Assembly (NCBI GenBank): GCA_937888615.1
Contig: CALABZ010000098.1
Location: 1-24,242, forward strand
Source of the DNA: an uncultured Lentisphaeria bacterium
GTDB lineage: Bacteria; Verrucomicrobiota; Lentisphaeria; Victivallales; Victivallaceae
Length of the DNA stretch: 24,242 nucleotides
Direction of reading: 5' to 3'
Part shown: in pieces, positions 7,901-14,631 of the stretch
Position numbering within the stretch: position 1 is the first letter of the stretch
Layout: every line of letters begins with the position of its first letter
Notes under the pieces: model-generated
Seen by the model: the letters and a program-made list of their open reading frames with translations, nothing else
The model's database searches: none
Told to the model about the DNA's origin: nothing
Position numbers and translations under genes: made by a program

Positions 7901-8085
7901 AAGTTTCCGACCGCATTCAAATCACCTATCAGCTTCCGGCTGACCGTCTGGGCGTATTGGATCATTTCCGTGACTACATCCAGTCCGAGACGCTGGCGGA
8001 CGAACTGGTCCCCGGCGAATTCGTCGAAGCCGACTTGATCGATCTGAATGACGTCAAATGCGGCCTGGCCATCGCCAAACTGTAA
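4966..8085 (+). CDS. ileS: Isoleucyl-tRNA synthetase, type 2 (eukaryote-like)
   Basis: This 1039-aa class I synthetase attaches isoleucine to tRNA-Ile in the cytoplasm. The catalytic fold shows the HIGH-type motif HYGH (54-57), GWDCHGLPVE (about 84-93), a CPRC pair (181-184) and KMSKR (589-593). The CP1 editing domain is inserted between them (TTTPWTLPSN onward, about 210-400). The anticodon-binding region is marked by LDRWIL and NWYIRRSRRRFW, with a long C-terminal extension lacking the terminal zinc module of type 1 enzymes. The sequence style (PPFATGMPHYGHLLAGTIKD) is that of eukaryote-like IleRS2, the class linked to mupirocin tolerance; resistance itself is not shown here. AGGA at 4953-4956 supports the start. 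Expression is probably controlled by the leader attenuator, and a strong terminator follows. Confidence 0.97.
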   Translation: MFKAVGQPKFPEMERAIVEYWKENDTFHKSLENRKDAAEYVFYDGPPFATGMPHYGHLLAGTIKDVVPRYQTMRGKRVPRTFGWDCHGLPVENEMEKELQLKNKKDIEAFGIDNFNESCRGIVLRYTNEWEQVVTRMGRWVDFKGGYRTMDLNYMESIWWVFRQLWDKGLIYEGYKIMPFCPRCSTPLSNFEVNQGYMEVTDPAITIRFKVKGEDNTYFLAWTTTPWTLPSNLALAVGPEIDYVKIKDGDEYYIMAKGLVSRYYKEAPEIVAEFRGETLNGKTYEPLFPYFAELADQGAFRVVCANFVSLEDGVGIVHMAPGFGEDDNIAAKANGIPEVCPVDDQCCFTRDVPDYAGRYVKDCDKEIIQRLKDEHKLIHRGTISHNYPHCWRDDVPLIYRAISTWFVKVEEIKDRMIHANSQINWIPAHLKEGRFGKWLENARDWAISRNRYWGTPLPIWRNEEGEIICVGSVAELEQLTGKKVTDLHKHFMDKVEIPSPTGKSPLKRIPEVLDCWFESGSMPYAQHHYPFENKEHFEAHFPADFIAEGLDQTRGWFYTLVVLGAALFDKPAFQNVLVNGLILAEDGQKMSKRKKNYPDPMEVVENYGADALRLFMLSSQVVRAEDLKFSENGIKEVLRGVMIPTWNAYSFLVTYANVDNWTPENGAKAPEGLTNPLDRWILSSLTQMVDEVRTEMDAYNLQKAANRFTRFVDDLTNWYIRRSRRRFWKSQNDGDKNDAYRTLHYALLTFCRTAAPFIPFATEEIYRNLRTADMPDSVHLCDFPEADTSNRDEALECQMENTMTVVKLGRFLRSQSNIKTRQPLTKAVVVVADPVVRELLNGTADIIAEELNVKEIVFNSDESELVTYNTKANFKSLGPKLGKQMKEAAAVIQQLSSAQIGAILGGKPHALTLSDGKAIELVAADLDVRREEKPGMTVANEGSITLALDTTLTPALEEEGFARELVSRIQNMRKESGLEVSDRIQITYQLPADRLGVLDHFRDYIQSETLADELVPGEFVEADLIDLNDVKCGLAIAKL

Positions 8086-8093
8086 GTAATGAA

Positions 8094-8136
8094 CCGCCGG
8101 CAGTTCCGTGAATTGCGGAACCGCCGGCGGATTTTA
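8094..8136 (+). terminator. Strong intrinsic terminator of ileS
   Basis: CCGCCGGC (8094-8101) pairs with GCCGGCGG (8123-8130). After one A/C mismatch, GTTCCG (8103-8108) pairs with CGGAAC (8116-8121). The loop is 7 bases and ATTTTAA follows. It lies in the 53-base gap between ileS and a convergent gene, so it may also insulate the opposite strand. Confidence 0.85.
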
Positions 8137-8138
8137 AC

Positions 8139-9260
8139 TCAACAGGCTTCGACGATCATTCTTCGCGGGGCTTTGTCGGTAATCAAGCCGTGCATGACTT
8201 CATCGCAGGCGGCTTTGCCCTCCTTTTCGGTTTTCACCCTGCCGGAAGCCTTGAGTTTGTCGGCGTATCCCTTCTCCAGCCGGGATGCCGAGAGTGTACA
8301 GAACTCCAGAAACTCCCCCGGCGTGAAAAGACCGTTCAGACGGGCGAGAGCCGCCTCAATATCCAGGATTTCACGCCCCCCGGAAATTGTTTTCACCTCC
8401 AGACTGCCGCATTGTCCCGATTCGCCGCAGACCGCGCGGATGCGCTCTTCGACCCGCCCCAACAGCTTCTCCGTCATTTTACAGGTATGGTAAAGGCGGC
8501 AAAGTTCCGGTTCCGACAGTTCATCAAGCGAGGGCATCGGGAGGAGTTTTTCCGCCTCAACCGCCGCGAGTTCGGCATTTTTGACGAAGCCGGGGCACGT
8601 CCCGTGTCCTGCCGCCCTGCAATAGAGGCACTGTTCCCGCCCGGGCACCAGCGTCGCGTCATCGGCATGGCATCCCGCGATGATTCCGGCGATGCGGCTG
8701 ATAATGGCATACCGGTCGTCGTAAACGTGGCTCTCGTGAAAATCCAGCAGGGGATTATAGTAATGGACTTCGGCAATTTCCCGTCCGAACATCTGCATGG
8801 CGGCCAGCGCATACGCCGCTCCCTGAACGGTAGAGGCCTTTGCCGGTCGCGGCTGATGGCTGATCCGCCAGTTGACGACAATCACCCGATCCGCGGCGAC
8901 CAACAACAGGTCCGTTTTGCCCCGGAACAAGGTCTGTCCCAGATATTGAAATGACAATCCCGCCTGAAGACGACCCTCGACAATGGTTTGCCCTCTGGTT
9001 ATCTCGTACAGTTTGCCGATCATTTTCCGGATGCATTCAGCATCCTCGACGGACTCATAGTCGGCCCCGGCGCCAACGGCCTCGAAACCGTAAATAAGAA
9101 CAAGTTCGGAATCAATCAGATCATGTAAATGGCGGGATTTGAGTTCAAGTTCCGTTTCCGGCAATGCGCCCAGTCCCCGTTCCATCCGGCAGGAGCCGGG
9201 GCAAAGTTCCCGTCTTCTCAGGTTGGACGGGGTAAAATCGTTGAATATCCGTTCAGTCAT
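8139..9260 (-). CDS. DUF2800/RecE-like PD-(D/E)XK fold protein with Fe-S-type cysteines, active site degenerate
   Basis: This 373-aa protein resembles the phage nucleases that partner RecT (DUF2800/RecB-like). The N-terminus has TPSN..R.ELCPGS. A GKTD segment carries Asp117, and a QGAAY motif (Q146, Y150) follows. Cys20 with CxxC-x7-C (C211, C214, C222) is the layout of the iron-sulphur nucleases AddB and Cas4. The second catalytic strand reads VVNWR (128-132) where family members have D/E-x-K, so both the acid and the lysine are changed to Asn and Arg. Nuclease activity is therefore doubtful. The start at 9260 has GGAG upstream; a longer frame to 9374 would run deep into recT. It overlaps recT by eight bases and is last in a three-gene operon. 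Confidence 0.72.
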   Translation of the reverse strand: MTERIFNDFTPSNLRRRELCPGSCRMERGLGALPETELELKSRHLHDLIDSELVLIYGFEAVGAGADYESVEDAECIRKMIGKLYEITRGQTIVEGRLQAGLSFQYLGQTLFRGKTDLLLVAADRVIVVNWRISHQPRPAKASTVQGAAYALAAMQMFGREIAEVHYYNPLLDFHESHVYDDRYAIISRIAGIIAGCHADDATLVPGREQCLYCRAAGHGTCPGFVKNAELAAVEAEKLLPMPSLDELSEPELCRLYHTCKMTEKLLGRVEERIRAVCGESGQCGSLEVKTISGGREILDIEAALARLNGLFTPGEFLEFCTLSASRLEKGYADKLKASGRVKTEKEGKAACDEVMHGLITDKAPRRMIVEAC

Positions 9261-10038
9261 TATTGTTCTCCGATTTAATGGATTTGACGATGTAGTCGAT
9301 ATTGGCTTTGACCAGTTCGAAATTGAAAATTTCGTTCCGGCGATACAGAAACTCCCGAACCTGCCGGGCCTCAAGCGGAATATTCCGCTGCCGCAGGAAA
9401 AGATTAAGCCGATTCATTTCGTTGTCGATCCATTTTCTGTCGTCGATGGCAAGCAGCGGGGAGGAAGCGGTACATCTCTCGTCCTCGGCCCTGATTCCCA
9501 TGAAAATATCCGGCGCATGAAGCCGGGCAAACCGGATTGCGGCGAAATCGGCCAACATCATCTCCGGCATGTCCCGCCAGTTGGAGTTGAGCGCCGTCCA
9601 CCCCTGTTCCTCCGCCATATCAAGGGATACGGCAGGACCGGTCAGGGTTTGACCGGAAACAGTTTCGGCTTTGGTGATTTTGCCCTGACTGCCGGTTCCA
9701 GGCGTGCCGCAATCTTCGCTGCGCAGATTCGAAAAACGCCGGCAATTCTCCAGGCAAAGTACCAGAAACGGAGTCCGCCAAAATGGCTGACCGTCAATGA
9801 TATCAATATTCCCCATAATCCGCAAGGGACTGGTGTTCAATAGACAAGCGGCCTCCACTGCGATCAGGCAATTATCGGGGGAGCCCCGAAAAAATGCGGG
9901 CGTCAGACTGTTTCCGGCAAGAAGTTTCGCCATGCGGCGGGCTTCATTGAACGGCCCATTCCCACGGAAAAACGAATAAGACTCATTATCCAGAGGGTTT
10001 GTCCCGCCGAAACGATTACTAACGGTATTCTCAGTCAT
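9253..10038 (-). CDS. recT: RecT-family single-strand annealing protein
   Basis: This 261-aa phage-type recombinase anneals complementary single strands during recombination. The RecT pattern is clear: FNEARRMAKLLAGNSLTPAFFRG (30-52), NCLIAVEAA.LLNTSPL (56-72), a MGNIDIIDGQPFW block (75-87), then DMAEEQGW and SNWRDMPEMMLADFAAIRFARLHAPDIFMGI (152-182). The C-terminus ends in acidic/Asn residues, as in many annealing proteins that bind SSB through their tail (inference). It overlaps the gene before it and the nuclease-like gene after it by eight bases each, through the same ATGACTGA junction. The pairing with a RecE-like gene fits a prophage recombination module, probably controlled by the divergent CI-like repressor. 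Confidence 0.85.
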   Translation of the reverse strand: MTENTVSNRFGGTNPLDNESYSFFRGNGPFNEARRMAKLLAGNSLTPAFFRGSPDNCLIAVEAACLLNTSPLRIMGNIDIIDGQPFWRTPFLVLCLENCRRFSNLRSEDCGTPGTGSQGKITKAETVSGQTLTGPAVSLDMAEEQGWTALNSNWRDMPEMMLADFAAIRFARLHAPDIFMGIRAEDERCTASSPLLAIDDRKWIDNEMNRLNLFLRQRNIPLEARQVREFLYRRNEIFNFELVKANIDYIVKSIKSENNND

Positions 10039-10228
10039 TTGCGGCCTCCTTCATTGACGGCTTGTTCTGAGGCAGATACCTCGCGCTGATTTCCCTGATT
10101 CCGCGGGCATATCTCACCAGTTTCAGATAACGGCGGCGCCGTTCCGGGGCGCCCTTTTCCCAACGGCGATATTCCTGTTTAAGTTCTGCGGCAGTCTGTT
10201 TTTTCGAGTTTGAGTTTAAAGTCGACAT
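10031..10228 (-). CDS. Small basic protein, first gene of the recT operon
   Basis: This 65-aa protein is not recognised. It is highly charged, with a basic middle (KGAPERRRRYLKLVRYARGIR) and predicted helix, so nucleic-acid contact is possible but unproven. The start at 10228 is set by AGGAG six bases upstream; a longer frame to 10261 exists but lacks a ribosome site. Its stop overlaps the recT start by eight bases, which argues for real translation and coupling. Its position, first after the regulated promoter region, is where phage modules often carry small accessory proteins. Confidence 0.65.
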   Translation of the reverse strand: MSTLNSNSKKQTAAELKQEYRRWEKGAPERRRRYLKLVRYARGIREISARYLPQNKPSMKEAAND

Positions 10229-10562
10229 GCTGATCTCCTTCTCCTTGTAGTTTAACAACACAATTAATTAACCAATAAGTTAAATACATATCTAAAAAAA
10301 GTTATCCTTGATTTCCCGGCCCATATTCCATCGATCTGGCGAGGATTGTTGTCATCTCTGCCACAATAATACTATAAATTCAATATTTCATTGAAAAGGC
10401 AGGCATTCGGTGTTTTTCATTCCCATGCCTATATATTACACTATTTAGTTAAATATTTCAATAGTAGAAATGAAAAAATCGTCATTTTTTTAACTTTACA
10501 CTTGAAAATTAAACTTTTTAGTTTATTATAATATATATAAGAAGAACAGATGAGGTACTTTC
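10229..10562. promoter_or_regulatory. Divergent control region with repeated AGTTTAA/AGTTAAA sites
   Basis: This AT-rich 334-base gap lies between the repressor and the recT operon. Five related sites are visible: AGTTTAAC (10249-10256), AAGTTAAAT (10277-10285), TAGTTAAAT (10446-10454), TTTAACTTT (10489-10497) and the palindrome TAAACT-N4-AGTTTA (10510-10525). Two lie near the recT-operon start and three near the repressor promoter, as expected for operators of a CI-like protein serving both sides. A separate inverted repeat ACTATT/AATAGT (10440-10465) encloses the third site. No clear -35/-10 pair was found on the minus side. Confidence 0.5.
10501..10532 (+). promoter_or_regulatory. Promoter of the CI-like repressor gene
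   Basis: TTGAAA (10502-10507) and TATAAT (10527-10532) are 19 bases apart; an alternative pair, CTTGAA/TATTAT (10501-10506/10524-10529), is 17 apart. The palindrome TAAACT-N4-AGTTTA sits in the spacer, so bound repressor would block its own transcription. Confidence 0.5.
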
Positions 10563-11573
10563 ATGAGGAAATATACGCGCTTCGGAGAATTGCTGTCAGC
10601 GATATTGGAAATGTCGGAAATCAAAGCGATTGACATAGCCGAACTGCTGGAATGTTCCTCGGCTTATATCACAAAACTCAAACAGGGCAGCGCACTGCCG
10701 AACCCTGAACAGTTTCAGAAAATCCTGAATCACTTCCGCCGGATGAATGCGGATGAAAGCAATATTGAGAAACTGATCCGGATCTATACCCAATACCGGA
10801 CCGGCATATCCCCTTCGCCGCCGGAAAATACCGGCACGGCGGGCGGACAGAAAATCTCCGACGTGATCATGAACACTCCGGAATTACGCCTCTGCATCAA
10901 AGACGCCATGATGCGCAAAGGCCTGACTTCAGCCGCGGCCCTGACCAAATATATGGGGTATGATTCGGTACATACCATCGAGCGGCTGCTGAACGGTAAG
11001 CTGAACTGGTTTCCCGATGTGCTGTCGTCGGTATTGGAATCACTGGAAATATCACATGACGACGCTCCGCTCACGCCGTCCGAAAGGCTGTTGCTGCTGC
11101 CGGAGGGAATCTTCGGCGCCGGCGGTATGCTGATCCGCCCCCTGCCGGTGGTGGACTGGGCCAACGCCGCATGTCACCTCGAAACACTGGCCGGAAACAG
11201 CAATGCGGTAATGCGGAAATGGGACCCGGAATCGGTGGAAACCGTGGCGGCTCCGGTGGGAACACGCAAAGGAACGCAGGCTTTCCGGATTTACGGCGAA
11301 TCGATGGAGCCCACCATCAACGACGGCGAGATTATTTTTTGCGAGCCGCAGTATAAGCTCGAAGACATTCCGAACGGCAAAATCGTGGTGGTGAAATTTT
11401 CGGAACGTTCGCCGGAATCGGGAAGTATTGTCTGCAAACGCCTCCGGCGCGATAAAGGCGCCGTCATTCTTTCCAGCGACAATGCGAAAGAAGGGAAAAT
11501 TTTCACCGGAATCCACCCCCTGGATATCGCCTGGATCGGCATCGTATCAAAAAAAATCAGCGATATTTTCTGA
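10563..11573 (+). CDS. CI/LexA-like repressor with S24 peptidase domain
   Basis: This is a 336-aa transcription repressor. Residues 1-75 form an XRE-type HTH (IDIAELLECSSAYITKLKQG). Residues about 112-165 look like a second HTH (LTSAAALTKYMGYDSVHTIERLLNGK), which is unusual. The C-terminus is an S24 peptidase: Ser247 in YGESMEPTINDGE and Lys292 in SGSIVCKR. An Ala210-Gly211 pair lies 36 residues before Ser247, and Ser to Lys is 45; lambda CI has 37 and 43. RecA-stimulated self-cleavage after DNA damage is therefore plausible, separating DNA-binding from dimerisation parts. It is divergent from the recT operon across a region of repeated sites, so it probably controls that operon and itself. 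GAGG at 10552-10555 supports the start. Confidence 0.85.
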   Translation: MRKYTRFGELLSAILEMSEIKAIDIAELLECSSAYITKLKQGSALPNPEQFQKILNHFRRMNADESNIEKLIRIYTQYRTGISPSPPENTGTAGGQKISDVIMNTPELRLCIKDAMMRKGLTSAAALTKYMGYDSVHTIERLLNGKLNWFPDVLSSVLESLEISHDDAPLTPSERLLLLPEGIFGAGGMLIRPLPVVDWANAACHLETLAGNSNAVMRKWDPESVETVAAPVGTRKGTQAFRIYGESMEPTINDGEIIFCEPQYKLEDIPNGKIVVVKFSERSPESGSIVCKRLRRDKGAVILSSDNAKEGKIFTGIHPLDIAWIGIVSKKISDIF

Positions 11574-11586
11574 GGCCCATGCGAAA

Positions 11587-11617
11587 GCGGTGTATGGCAC
11601 AATATGCCGTACACCGC
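11587..11617. terminator. Strong hairpin between convergent genes
   Basis: GCGGTGTATGGCA (11587-11599) pairs with TGCCGTACACCGC (11605-11617): 13 bp with one G-U pair and a 5-base loop. It lies between the ends of the repressor and RCC1 genes. No T-run follows on either strand, so it is a probable but atypical terminator. Confidence 0.5.
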
Positions 11618-11638
11618 AGTATCCTGTTAGAAAAATGC

Positions 11639-12805
11639 TCAATCTATTTTTTCGGCAATACTGAAAGTACATTGATTTCCGGCGAAAACGTCAAGCCAAT
11701 AGGCATTGTCGTTAAGCAGGGTCAAATCCTCATGCTCGGACCGGTCCTCAACGCCAAGATTTCCGAAAATATTCCGGCCCCAGCCATACAGTTTGCCGTC
11801 ACGGATTGCCAGCGAATGAGCGTCGCCGACCGCGGCTTTCCGCCAATCGTCATCGGTCCCGACACAAACCGGGGCGGTCTGCACGCCATGCTCCCGAAGC
11901 CCGGTTTCGCCCCAGGCATAGAGCCGGTCGTCACAAATGCCCAGGGAATGGGTCCTGCCCGGCGCCGCGAATTGCCAGTTCCCCGGCGTCATAATCCGGG
12001 TGGGAACGCGGCGGTTCCAGGTATCACCGGTACCGAGGTTGCCGTGACAATTCAGCCCCCAGGCGTACAGTTCGCCATTGCGGATCGCCATGGAAGAATA
12101 GTCACTGGCGAAAACCTGACTCCAATCGTCGAAAGAACCGACCCGGGCCGGAGAGTTCTGACGGTCGACATTCTCCAGGCCGAGGGAGTCGCTGCATTCA
12201 TTGTACCCCCAGGCGTACAGTTCGCCATTGCGAATCGCCAGTGAGTGATAAGCGCCGGCCGCCACCGCAGTCCAGTCATTGTAACTCCCGACCCGGGTCG
12301 GTATATTCGTCGAAGTAATTTCATTCAGTCCCAAAGCACTGTTTGCCTTGCCCCAGGCATACAATTGGCCGTTGCGGATTCCCAGCGCATGATTTCTGCC
12401 GGCGGCGACAGCAGTCCAATCGTTTTCACCGCCAATCTGTGCGGGAACTGCCCGATCCTCATAGTCGCCGAGGCCGAGACATCCGTCGGCATTGCTTCCC
12501 CAGCCGAACAGCCTGCCGCGGCTGATGCCCAGGGTAAAAAAGCCGTCGCTGGCCAGAATCGACCATTGATCCGGCCCGGTGAGCAAGGTCAGCGAGCTCC
12601 GATTGACGGTGTCATCCTGGCCAAGCTGGGCATAATTATTCCAACCGCAACTGGAAAGTTCATTCGCGTCCGATCCGATGGAATACCATTGGTCATTGAA
12701 TCGGAGTTTATGATGCGGGGCAATCGTCAGCCATTGATCCGTTTTCCATACTTTCTGCTGGTTCAGAAAATGCCAGCTCCCATCCCGAAAAATCCGTATG
12801 CTCAT
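11639..12805 (-). CDS. RCC1-repeat beta-propeller protein
   Basis: This 388-aa protein has about seven RCC1 repeats of roughly 50 residues. Each is marked by a WG/GW turn (CGWNN, GWGSN, AWGKA, AWGYN, AWGLN, AWGET, GWGRN) and a conserved DDW-x-VAAG-x-HSLAIRNGELY stretch. Seven repeats would close a single propeller. There is no signal peptide, and the first 60 residues are Trp-rich (DGSWHFL, VWKTDQW, FNDQWYSIG). RCC1 folds bind protein or nucleic-acid partners; in bacterial accessory regions their roles are mostly unknown, so a binding or tail-like role is only a guess. AGGAGG precedes the ATG. It is flanked by a prophage-like module and small unknown genes. Internal blades are almost identical in DNA. 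Confidence 0.85.
   Translation of the reverse strand: MSIRIFRDGSWHFLNQQKVWKTDQWLTIAPHHKLRFNDQWYSIGSDANELSSCGWNNYAQLGQDDTVNRSSLTLLTGPDQWSILASDGFFTLGISRGRLFGWGSNADGCLGLGDYEDRAVPAQIGGENDWTAVAAGRNHALGIRNGQLYAWGKANSALGLNEITSTNIPTRVGSYNDWTAVAAGAYHSLAIRNGELYAWGYNECSDSLGLENVDRQNSPARVGSFDDWSQVFASDYSSMAIRNGELYAWGLNCHGNLGTGDTWNRRVPTRIMTPGNWQFAAPGRTHSLGICDDRLYAWGETGLREHGVQTAPVCVGTDDDWRKAAVGDAHSLAIRDGKLYGWGRNIFGNLGVEDRSEHEDLTLLNDNAYWLDVFAGNQCTFSIAEKID
12056..12240. repeat. Near-identical 35-bp direct repeats inside the RCC1 gene
   Basis: Bases 12056-12090 and 12206-12240 match at 34 of 35 positions and are exactly 150 bp (one 50-aa blade) apart. They encode the AIRNGELYAWG segment on the minus strand. 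Such in-frame identity would let recombination add or remove whole blades. Confidence 0.7.
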
Positions 12806-12982
12806 CTTTTCCTCCTGCTTTACGCAATGTTTCGGGCCGGGAACGGACCGATATCACGATTCAGTTTCTGTATATTTCTCATTATCACCACTTCACGAAC
12901 CATTATCCGGCTTCTCCTTATATCATTGATTTCCTGAAAAAAATGAATGCTTCCATAAATTTTTCCTTATCAGATGAGCAAA

Positions 12983-13038
12983 TGTCAATACTCGACATTG
13001 ACAATCTGTTCCATCTATAAAGAATAACCATTTGTCAA
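12983..13038. promoter_or_regulatory. TTGACA inverted repeat and extra TTGACA site between divergent genes
   Basis: TGTCAAT (12983-12989) and ATTGACA (12997-13003) form perfect inverted arms around seven bases, and a further TGTCAA lies at 13033-13038. The + strand TTGACA is followed by TATAAA at 13016-13021, only 12 bases on, not the usual 17. The arrangement suits divergent promoters or a shared operator for the RCC1 gene (minus) and the gene at 13057 (plus). Confidence 0.4.
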
Positions 13039-13056
13039 CAATAAAGGAGAAAACCG

Positions 13057-13848
13057 ATGAACGACAATACCCTTCACCATTCACCCGCAATCTTCACGGC
13101 GGCCGATGGAACAGTCTTCGACAGCCGCCCGACGGGTTCCGTATCGAAACTCTATTACCAGCTCAACGGCACCTGGCAGCAACTGCCGACAGGCCGTCCG
13201 CCGGAAGTGGATGAGTATGCGGTCTCCGCCGAATTCAAACAAGGAGTCTGGCGCATCAGTTTTATCGCCTGCAATCCGGCAAGCCCGACTCCTCCGGTGC
13301 TCTGTCGGCTCCTCGCCGAAGAACATTTGCCTCAACACGAATGCGACCTGCTCAATGTTTCGGCAATAACGTCCGCCGATTGCGGGTTTTCAATCGAAAA
13401 CCTGACCGCATATGCGCTCTCGGCGGGACCGGTCCGCTTCGTCGCCGGAACGCAAAGAACAGAATTGAAATTCCATGATGCCGCCACATATCACTGTGTC
13501 ACCTGGAATCCGTGTTCAGGCGGCAATGAGATACTCATCAGCGGACGCACACGATCCGGAAATGCCTTTTGCCGTATGTTTGATATTGCAGACAAGTGCG
13601 CCTACGAAATTTCACCGTCGCCGGATGGCGAGGCAGGAGAACGCATCCTCCTCAACGAGCTTGATCCGGCTCTTTTCAATTACGGGCAAACGCCTGAATG
13701 CAGGCATATGAGTGATACCGGACGCAAAGCCTTCATCAATATTCCCTGCCGGGGAAACAGCGTGATTTGCCGACGCGACGGGCATCGGACCTATACTTAC
13801 AACTGCAATGAGAACAATTGCCGGAATTTCGAAACCGCTGCCTCCTGA
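13057..13848 (+). CDS. Hypothetical protein, cysteine-rich, no recognised domain
   Basis: This 263-aa protein is not recognised. It has no signal peptide or membrane helix. The first 75 residues (DGTVFDSRPTGSVSKLYY, NGTWQQLP, GVWRISFI) are rich in aromatic residues and beta-strand pattern, reminiscent of the Trp-rich start of the neighbouring RCC1 protein. More than a dozen cysteines are spread over the chain, several near the C-terminus (CRGNSVICRR, YNCNENNCRN), suggesting metal binding or disulphides. AAGGAG lies eight bases before the ATG, which is good evidence of translation. It is divergent from the RCC1 gene across shared TTGACA sites and convergent with the next gene, ten bases apart. 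A structural or surface role is a guess from context only. Confidence 0.65.
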   Translation: MNDNTLHHSPAIFTAADGTVFDSRPTGSVSKLYYQLNGTWQQLPTGRPPEVDEYAVSAEFKQGVWRISFIACNPASPTPPVLCRLLAEEHLPQHECDLLNVSAITSADCGFSIENLTAYALSAGPVRFVAGTQRTELKFHDAATYHCVTWNPCSGGNEILISGRTRSGNAFCRMFDIADKCAYEISPSPDGEAGERILLNELDPALFNYGQTPECRHMSDTGRKAFINIPCRGNSVICRRDGHRTYTYNCNENNCRNFETAAS

Positions 13849-13858
13849 TTTTTTGAGA

Positions 13859-14398
13859 TCAAGATTTCGAAGGGTGTGCTTTTTTCCTGCGTGAATGCTT
13901 GTGGAAATCGCTGCGGCTTCTGCGGACTTTCATCAGGACGCATTTTAAAAGGCTCGCAAGTTCCGGAGACTTCCGGGCAATGGATAATAACTTCCGATGC
14001 ATGCCCTGCCGCGAAATTCCATGAATTCTCGCCAATTCCGACACGTTCAACGGTTTTGAGGGATTTTTTGACGGGGCAACGATTTCCGCCAGTATTCCGA
14101 GCGTATAATCATCCAGATAAAAGAGGTAGTTCAAGAGCTGCCCCATCTGCTGTCCATTATCCGGGAAGAAGGACTCGAATGAAACACTTCGCGCCCCTTC
14201 TTCCTGTTCTTCTGGGACCGCGGGGATAACGGCGAAAGCTTCACAAAATTCCGGTATTTCCTCAAAACTCAATCCACTGGGCGGAGCACTCATGCGTCCT
14301 TCCGTCCGTGTAAATAGCTGACAAGAGGTCAGATATTCACAAATAACGCATTTTTCACTGCCGCCCTGATAAAAACCGAAACACTTTGTATCCGCCAT
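13859..14398 (-). CDS. Cys-cluster plus HTH protein, possible regulator
   Basis: This 179-aa protein starts with a four-cysteine cluster, C6-x10-C17-x2-C20-x5-C26, of the kind that holds Zn or an Fe-S cluster. An acidic middle (VPEEQEEGARS) is followed by a C-terminal helix-turn-helix-like stretch (LNVSELARIHGISRQGMHRKL, about 116-136) and a very basic tail (KVRRSRSDFHKHSRRKK). Together these indicate a DNA-binding regulator, possibly sensing metal or redox state; the target is unknown. The start at 14398 is preferred over ATG 14404 because AAGGAG is seven bases from the former and too close to the latter. Its position among RCC1 and RHS-associated genes makes it a candidate regulator of that region. 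Confidence 0.62.
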   Translation of the reverse strand: MADTKCFGFYQGGSEKCVICEYLTSCQLFTRTEGRMSAPPSGLSFEEIPEFCEAFAVIPAVPEEQEEGARSVSFESFFPDNGQQMGQLLNYLFYLDDYTLGILAEIVAPSKNPSKPLNVSELARIHGISRQGMHRKLLSIARKSPELASLLKCVLMKVRRSRSDFHKHSRRKKAHPSKS

Positions 14399-14631
14399 CG
14401 CCATTCTCCTTGGTTGCTATTATAAATTATAGCTGTTTCCGCTACAGAAATCAATGCATAACGGGAAAAACAATGAACCACATATTAGTATTTTTCCCAT
14501 TCATACAAACATCCCATCCACACCATTTGTTCGGATGTGGAGGGAATACCGTTTACAGGATAGTCGGCGATACTTCCCGCCAGCTTCAGCACTAAGTCGA
14601 ACGCAAAAAGCCGGTTGAATATCGTCATTTT

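Noticed and set aside
4729..7965. Very long antisense frame (over 1000 codons) opposite ileS
   Set aside because: It mirrors the codon pattern of a clear synthetase gene, has low-complexity composition (V/G/F/H rich) and no family features. It is a byproduct of GC-rich third positions.
11579..12937. Plus-strand frames opposite the RCC1 gene
   Set aside because: Repeats in these frames mirror RCC1 blades, and the minus-strand gene has AGGAGG and a recognised fold.
14386..14595. Plus-strand 69-aa frame
   Set aside because: It starts inside the opposite gene's start region and has no ribosome site or recognisable feature.
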